From the NCBI RefSeq assembly GCF_014646575.1, contig NZ_BMNN01000001.1, positions 124,001-188,000 of the forward strand: DNA of 64,000 nucleotides, in the 5' to 3' direction. The DNA is from Halopseudomonas pertucinogena (GTDB lineage: Bacteria; Pseudomonadota; Gammaproteobacteria; Pseudomonadales; Pseudomonadaceae). The notes below the pieces were generated by a model. It had not been told where the DNA came from. It searched no databases and saw only the letters and a program-made list of their open reading frames with translations. This document shows positions 59,630-64,000 of the stretch, piece by piece (position 1 is the first letter of the stretch; each line of letters starts with the position of its first letter). The translations under genes were made by a program, and so were the position numbers.

Positions 59630-60070
59630 ATGGTCAGTGACCCATTCGATCTTGAGCGCTTCGTGCAGGCCCAGCGGGGCGTTTATGACACGGCATTGCA
59701 GGAACTGCGTGCCGGCCGCAAACGCAGCCACTGGATCTGGTTCATCTTTCCGCAAGTGGCCGGGCTCGGCATGAGTGCCACCTCGCGTCGATACAGCCTG
59801 ACAGGTCTTGAGGAGGCACGGGCTTATCTGGCACATCCGCTGTTGGGACAGCGGCTGCGTGAGGCGACCACTGCCTTATTGGCGCAGCGGGCGAGTGCCA
59901 GTGCGGTTCTCGGTGAGCTGGATGCGCTCAAGTTCCGCTCCAGCATGACGCTGTTTGCACTGGCGGACCCGGCCGAACCACGCTTTATCCAGGCGCTGGA
60001 GCGGTTCTTCCGCGGGGAAGCCGATCCGCGCACACTGGAATTGCTCAACGCACCCGACCCCGACTCTTGA
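59630..60070 (+). CDS. DUF1810 family protein
   Basis: A 146-residue cytosolic protein of the DUF1810 family: FVQAQRGVYDTALQELRAG, SHWIWFIFPQVAGLG, and LKFRSSMTLFALA with FFRGEADPRTLELL. The function is unknown. Its last 26 bases overlap the 3' end of the convergent subtilase gene, so the two transcripts would be complementary at their ends. Confidence 0.9.
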   Translation: MVSDPFDLERFVQAQRGVYDTALQELRAGRKRSHWIWFIFPQVAGLGMSATSRRYSLTGLEEARAYLAHPLLGQRLREATTALLAQRASASAVLGELDALKFRSSMTLFALADPAEPRFIQALERFFRGEADPRTLELLNAPDPDS

Positions 60071-61793
60071 CCGTCAGATCCAGCGCCCGGTACATGTCCA
60101 GCCTTGCCGAATGGCCGACGTCCGGATCATTGATCTGGTTATTTCGCTCGGACGGCAGAATCGGAGCGGTGAGGTCGTCGCCATCCGGCGCCTCGAAGTC
60201 CTGTTCAGGGCCGATGGTCATGGCGCTGCGGCGCAGCAGCATGCGTATCTGCTCCGGTTCCAGTTCGGGGTTGATCGAGAGCATGGCAGCGATGACGCCT
60301 GCCACCAGCGGGGTGGAATAGGAGGTGCCACAGTGCGCTTCTCCGGGCTCACCCCGTTTGCTGGATGCGCCCTCCACGCAGGCCGAGGCGGTGATGTCGA
60401 CCCGCATGTCCACGTTGGACGTCTTGCGTCTCACCGCGTAGCCGGGGTTCTCCACCTCGGTTTTGCCCTTGCTGCGTTGATGGCCGCCGACCACAAACAG
60501 CTGATCGGTGACAAAGGAGGAGGGCAGGCGGTACTCGTCACGCCCGGAATGGGCCGCGCCGTTGCCGGCCGAGTTCACCACCACCACGTCCGGGTGCTCT
60601 GCACGCAGCCAGAGAAAGAATTCTTCGAGCAGTTCCTCGTAGCCGCTCATGGCAACGCCCGATCGCACCAGCGAATCCACCGGGTCGCCGTTCACATCCA
60701 TCGTGCCAATACGATGCAGGCCCCAGCTCCAGTTGATGATGCGGGCGCCATCCTCTACCAGGTTGACCGAGGCGGCGACATTGGCGGTGATGCCTCCATC
60801 CGAGCCGCGCTCGACAATGACATCAAACCCCGGCCCTGCATCATCCAGCGCCCGGAGAAAGCCGCTGCTGCCCGGATCTTCCCGGTTGGCGGCAAGCACC
60901 CCGGTGACGGTGCTGCCATGGCCGCTTGGGCTTTCGGCATCCCGTGCGTAGACGCAGGTGCGCTGACTGTCGCGACGGCAGTTGCCCAGGTAGTCGGCAA
61001 AGTCCGGTGAGTCGAAGTCCACGTCACGTTCGATCACGCCGATGCGCACCGGCTGCAGGGGGATGTCCCCGTCGCCCAGCCGGCGCTGGTAGTACACCAC
61101 CGCATCCAGCAGCCGGTTGGCGGCCCATTCCCTGCCGGCATCCTCCGGCTTGGCGGGCTTGTCCCGCTCGGCCGCTTCCTCCGGTGACGATTCCTCTATC
61201 ACCACCGCGTCCACGCTGACCTCGTTGCCAAGGCGCAACACCAGCGCGTCCCGCTGTTCCAGATGCCTCGCCGGCAGGCGCAGCTGGTAGGTATTCAATG
61301 GGGGGATGGCCCCCACCACCTCGGCGCCATATTTCTCGGCAAGCCGCTGGGCTTCCTGCAAGCCGTCATGTTGCTCTTCGATGATCAGACTGATCAGGTT
61401 CACCCAGGTGGTCAGGCCGTCCTGGTTGGTGGCGACTTCTTCCTCCGTTGCGGCGATGACATGACTGCGGCGGGTGCTCAGCCACACCGGGTTGCTCTGT
61501 TCACCGTCCAGCTCAAGCCAGAGCGGTCCGCTTGGTTGATCAACATCGAGGCGCAGCTGCAGACCACGCTCGGTCTGCAGGATGGATGGTGCCGGCAGCG
61601 CCTCGCCATTGAACAGAACCTGCGGCGTTTTGCCTGAGCTGTTCACATCAAGGCAGTAGTGCAGTGTGTTCGGATCCAGCAGATTGCCGCAACGTTGCAG
61701 GTGGCTGATGCGCAGCGAGTCGGCCGATGCGCTGGTGAATGTAGCGAGCGTGAGGGTCAGCAGAGCGGGGAGGATGGTGATTGAGCGGTACAT
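60045..61793 (-). CDS. Exported S8 (subtilisin-like) peptidase, altered Asp motif
   Basis: A 582-residue exported protein. Signal peptide (about 1-24), an N-terminal region to about 245, then the S8 domain. His292 is in SGHGSTVTGVLAA, the oxyanion Asn411 in NSAGNGAA, and Ser491 in CGTSYSTPLVAGVIAAML. The Asp motif, normally VIDTG, reads VIERD at 252-257, so the catalytic Asp is replaced by Glu255, unless Asp257 takes its place. It may be weakly active, inactive or a divergent subtilase. The nearby two-component genes are a possible but unproven control. Confidence 0.87.
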   Translation of the reverse strand: MYRSITILPALLTLTLATFTSASADSLRISHLQRCGNLLDPNTLHYCLDVNSSGKTPQVLFNGEALPAPSILQTERGLQLRLDVDQPSGPLWLELDGEQSNPVWLSTRRSHVIAATEEEVATNQDGLTTWVNLISLIIEEQHDGLQEAQRLAEKYGAEVVGAIPPLNTYQLRLPARHLEQRDALVLRLGNEVSVDAVVIEESSPEEAAERDKPAKPEDAGREWAANRLLDAVVYYQRRLGDGDIPLQPVRIGVIERDVDFDSPDFADYLGNCRRDSQRTCVYARDAESPSGHGSTVTGVLAANREDPGSSGFLRALDDAGPGFDVIVERGSDGGITANVAASVNLVEDGARIINWSWGLHRIGTMDVNGDPVDSLVRSGVAMSGYEELLEEFFLWLRAEHPDVVVVNSAGNGAAHSGRDEYRLPSSFVTDQLFVVGGHQRSKGKTEVENPGYAVRRKTSNVDMRVDITASACVEGASSKRGEPGEAHCGTSYSTPLVAGVIAAMLSINPELEPEQIRMLLRRSAMTIGPEQDFEAPDGDDLTAPILPSERNNQINDPDVGHSARLDMYRALDLTVKSRGRVR

Positions 61794-61931
61794 AAGCGTT
61801 CCTGAACGAGGTTAACAGGCCGGCGGAGGAGAGAGCCGACCACTGCGTTAATCTTTTCTGACCGCAGCGGTGCTGTTCGTTTCAGAATATTTCGTTAGAA
61901 TGCTTCTCGTTTAGCTTAAGACCTTGCGGCC

Positions 61932-62642
61932 ATGTACGCTGAAACCTCCCCTGTTGCCCGTATCCTCGTTGTAGAAGATGACCTCGTGCTTGCCGGTCAT
62001 GTCCGGTCTTTTCTGGAGAAGGCCGGTCATGCGGTTACCCTCAGCCATGACGGCTGCGAGGGCCTGCGTCTGGCCGAGCGGGATGACTACGATCTGGTAT
62101 TGATGGACATTCTGCTTTCCGGGCTGGACGGATTGCAGGTACTGCAGCAGCTGCGCCGTCGCAGCCGGGTGCCGGTGCTGCTGATGTCGGCGCTGGGCGG
62201 TGAGCAGAACCGCATCGCCGGGTTCAGTCGGGGAGCCGATGATTATCTGCCCAAGCCCTTCAGCGTGGCGGAGCTGGGCGTACGGGTGGAAGCCATTCTC
62301 CGCCGTGTCGCCTATGAGCGGCAGGTTCTCCAGCGGGTGACCTGTGAGGGCGAGCTGGAGTTTGACGAATTCGCTGCGGACGTTCGCTGGGCTGGGCGGT
62401 CTGCAGGGTTGACCGCCAGCGAGTATCGGGTGCTGGAGCTGCTGTGGCAGCACCACGACCAGGTGCTGAGCAAACCCTTTCTCTATCAGCAGGCGCTTCG
62501 TCGTGGCTACTCCCGGCATGACCGCGCGCTGGACATGCATGTCAGCCATATCCGCCGCAAGCTGCAGGCCATCGGCTGCACGGGAATGCGCCTGGAGACG
62601 GTATGGGGCCATGGTTATACGCTCGTCTGCGTGGCTCCATGA
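61932..62642 (+). CDS. OmpR-family response regulator
   Basis: A 236-residue regulator. Receiver domain: acidic pair in VVEDD (Asp16, 17), phosphoacceptor Asp59 (LVLMDILL), Lys108 (DDYLPKPF). The C-terminal winged-helix domain has LTASEYRVLELLWQ and ALDMHVSHIRRKL. It overlaps the histidine kinase gene (ATGA), so the two form one two-component system. The signal and targets are unknown. An AT-rich stretch upstream (61850-61920) probably holds its promoter. Confidence 0.93.
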   Translation: MYAETSPVARILVVEDDLVLAGHVRSFLEKAGHAVTLSHDGCEGLRLAERDDYDLVLMDILLSGLDGLQVLQQLRRRSRVPVLLMSALGGEQNRIAGFSRGADDYLPKPFSVAELGVRVEAILRRVAYERQVLQRVTCEGELEFDEFAADVRWAGRSAGLTASEYRVLELLWQHHDQVLSKPFLYQQALRRGYSRHDRALDMHVSHIRRKLQAIGCTGMRLETVWGHGYTLVCVAP

Positions 62643-63949
62643 CATTGCCCGGCAAGGGGTCGCTGTTCTGGAAGCTGCTCGGGCTGCTGGCCCTGTTCGG
62701 GTTGTTGCTGGCAACCCTGCATGTGGACCTCAGCCGTCTGCTGCTGCGCTCGGTGTCCTATCTGCCGGAGCCCACTCAGGAGCTGCTGCGCGGCTACGCC
62801 AGAGAGGCGGAAGCGGCCTGGCTGAAAGAAGGCACTGCAGGCATAGCGCGTTACCTTGATGAGCTGCAGAAGCGCGAACAGGTGTGGGCGCGGGTGGTGG
62901 ATGCTGACCACCGGCCGCTGACCGTACGCCCGCTGCAGCGGGTCGAGCACCAGCGCATGCGATTCGTGCGGCAGCTGGATGCACGCATCGGCCGACGGGA
63001 CGGTACTCCGCTGTTCGAGATTCCCTTCCGCTCCGGTCAGGCCAGTCTGGTAATGGCATTGCCGGAACGATTGAATCCCCGCCGTCATCTGCTGATATGG
63101 GAGGCGTTGCTGCAGCGGGTCGTGCCCGCCTGTCTGGCATTGCTGCTGTGTATCCTGCTGTACCGCCTGCTCATATCTCCGCTGGAAATGCTGCGCCGGC
63201 AATCCGTTGCCCTCAGCAGTGGCGCGCTGGGTGCACGGGTGCCGGGCGCCATCGCCGGACGCAAGGACGAGCTGGGTGAACTCGCCCGCGCCTTCAACCA
63301 GATGGCAGAGCGCCTGGAAGGGGCGCTGTCCTTTCAGCGGCAGCTGCTGCGCGATATGTCCCACGAGCTGCGCACACCCCTGTGTCGCCTGCGGGTGGCC
63401 GCAGAGCAGGCTGACGAGCCGACGCCGCTGACCCGGCGGCTGGAGAAGGAAGTGGACCTGATGGAACGGCTCATCGGCGACAGCCTTGAACTGGCCTGGC
63501 TGGATACCGAACGGCCCAGCCTGCCGCTGGAGCCGGTCGATGTGCCCGGTCTGTGGGATGTTATCCGGGAAAATGTCTGTTTCGAGACCGGCTGGCAGCC
63601 CGAGCGTCTGCCCTGCGACCTGCCGGGGGATTGCCTGGTGCTGGGGCACCTCAACGGGCTGGCCCAGGCGATGGAGAACATCCTGCGCAACGCCGTTCGC
63701 CACTGCCCGGAGGACGGCGTGGTGCGGCTCGGTGGCCGCCGCTGCGGTGGCCACTGGCATCTGTGGATCGATGACCAGGGTCCGGGGGTTGCCGAAGAGG
63801 ATCTGTCACGCATCCTCGAGCCCTTTACCCGCCTCAATGCCGCCCGCCCCGGGGGAGACGGCTTCGGTCTGGGACTGTCCATCGCCCGCAGCATGCTGCG
63901 CCTGCAGGGTGGCGAGCTCTGGGCGGAGAACCTGCGCCCGGGACTGTGA
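62639..63949 (+). CDS. Sensor histidine kinase
   Basis: A 436-residue inner-membrane kinase. A membrane helix (about 10-28), a periplasmic domain of about 120 residues, a second helix (about 160-180), a HAMP linker, then HisKA with His242 in DMSHELRTPLCRLRV, and HATPase with N-box ENILRNAVRH, G1 DDQGPG and G2 GFGLGLSIA. It phosphorylates the adjacent regulator. The architecture resembles CpxA/EnvZ-type sensors; the ligand cannot be inferred. The remaining 51 bases to the window end hold no gene. Confidence 0.93.
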   Translation: MTLPGKGSLFWKLLGLLALFGLLLATLHVDLSRLLLRSVSYLPEPTQELLRGYAREAEAAWLKEGTAGIARYLDELQKREQVWARVVDADHRPLTVRPLQRVEHQRMRFVRQLDARIGRRDGTPLFEIPFRSGQASLVMALPERLNPRRHLLIWEALLQRVVPACLALLLCILLYRLLISPLEMLRRQSVALSSGALGARVPGAIAGRKDELGELARAFNQMAERLEGALSFQRQLLRDMSHELRTPLCRLRVAAEQADEPTPLTRRLEKEVDLMERLIGDSLELAWLDTERPSLPLEPVDVPGLWDVIRENVCFETGWQPERLPCDLPGDCLVLGHLNGLAQAMENILRNAVRHCPEDGVVRLGGRRCGGHWHLWIDDQGPGVAEEDLSRILEPFTRLNAARPGGDGFGLGLSIARSMLRLQGGELWAENLRPGL

Positions 63950-64000
63950 CTGAATCTGCGGCTGCAAGTGTATAGATTGTAAATTGCATTTACTCTCAAA

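Overview
The window looks like chromosome from a Pseudomonas-lineage gammaproteobacterium, probably near the Halopseudomonas (P. pertucinogena) group. The core DNA is visibly GC-rich. It carries typical Pseudomonas gene orders: comF with bioBFHCD; kdsD-kdsC-lptC-lptA-lptB-rpoN-hpf-ptsN-rapZ-npr; mlaFEDCB-ibaG-murA-hisG-hisD-hisC-algW; cysD-cysNC; and tadA, mltF, purL. The genus is inferred from gene content and order; no database search was possible.

Layout. 1-9.3 kb, mostly minus strand: the start of rhlB, an esterase, an EF-P paralogue (EfpL), an MscK-type mechanosensitive channel, a 600-residue acyl-CoA dehydrogenase, an SrkA-type kinase and comF. 9.3-14.2 kb: the biotin operon bioBFHCD, with a BirA-type operator over its promoter, then a small flagellar-rod-like protein. 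14.4-18 kb: a second acyl-CoA dehydrogenase preceded by a PsrA-type operator, then a compact type VI secretion module (PAAR, Tae4 amidase, Tai4 immunity). 18-22.2 kb: egtD-egtB (ergothioneine-type synthesis), darP/yjgA and pmbA. 22.2-29.1 kb, minus strand: the PTS-Ntr/rpoN cluster joined to the LPS genes lptBAC, kdsC and kdsD. 29.2-37.1 kb, plus strand: the Mla phospholipid transporter, ibaG, murA and three histidine genes. 37.1-38.2 kb: algW, the DegS-like protease gene, broken here by an 11-bp tandem duplication. 38.4-48.3 kb: a Nif3-like protein, sulfate activation (cysD, cysNC), tadA, mltF and purL.

49.0-57.2 kb holds a chromosomal integron that appears complete. It has an IntI tyrosine recombinase with the integron-specific insert, a near-consensus LexA box at its promoter, an attI junction and eight cassettes, each ending in an attC site. 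Cassette bounds were set by matching each cassette's first bases to the inverse repeat at the start of its own attC. Cassette products are: a 701-residue membrane-anchored HerA/FtsK-like ATPase; a DUF3291 protein; an unknown protein with an N-terminal internal duplication; a GNAT acetyltransferase; an unknown Cys-rich protein; a C39-like cysteine peptidase; an unknown exported protein; and a periplasmic His-tailed Spy/CpxP-like protein. The cassettes are clearly AT-richer than the surrounding genome. The ATPase cassette and the two unknown cytosolic proteins are the best candidates for undescribed functions such as anti-phage defence.

57.3-64 kb: a phzF-like gene, an aspartate/glutamate racemase homologue, an SMR efflux pump, csaA, a DUF1810 protein, an exported subtilase whose catalytic Asp motif is altered, and an OmpR/histidine-kinase pair. 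Three short intergenic elements with CCCCTCTCCCC arms, and an inverted REP-like pair next to comF, are the dispersed repeats seen outside the integron.
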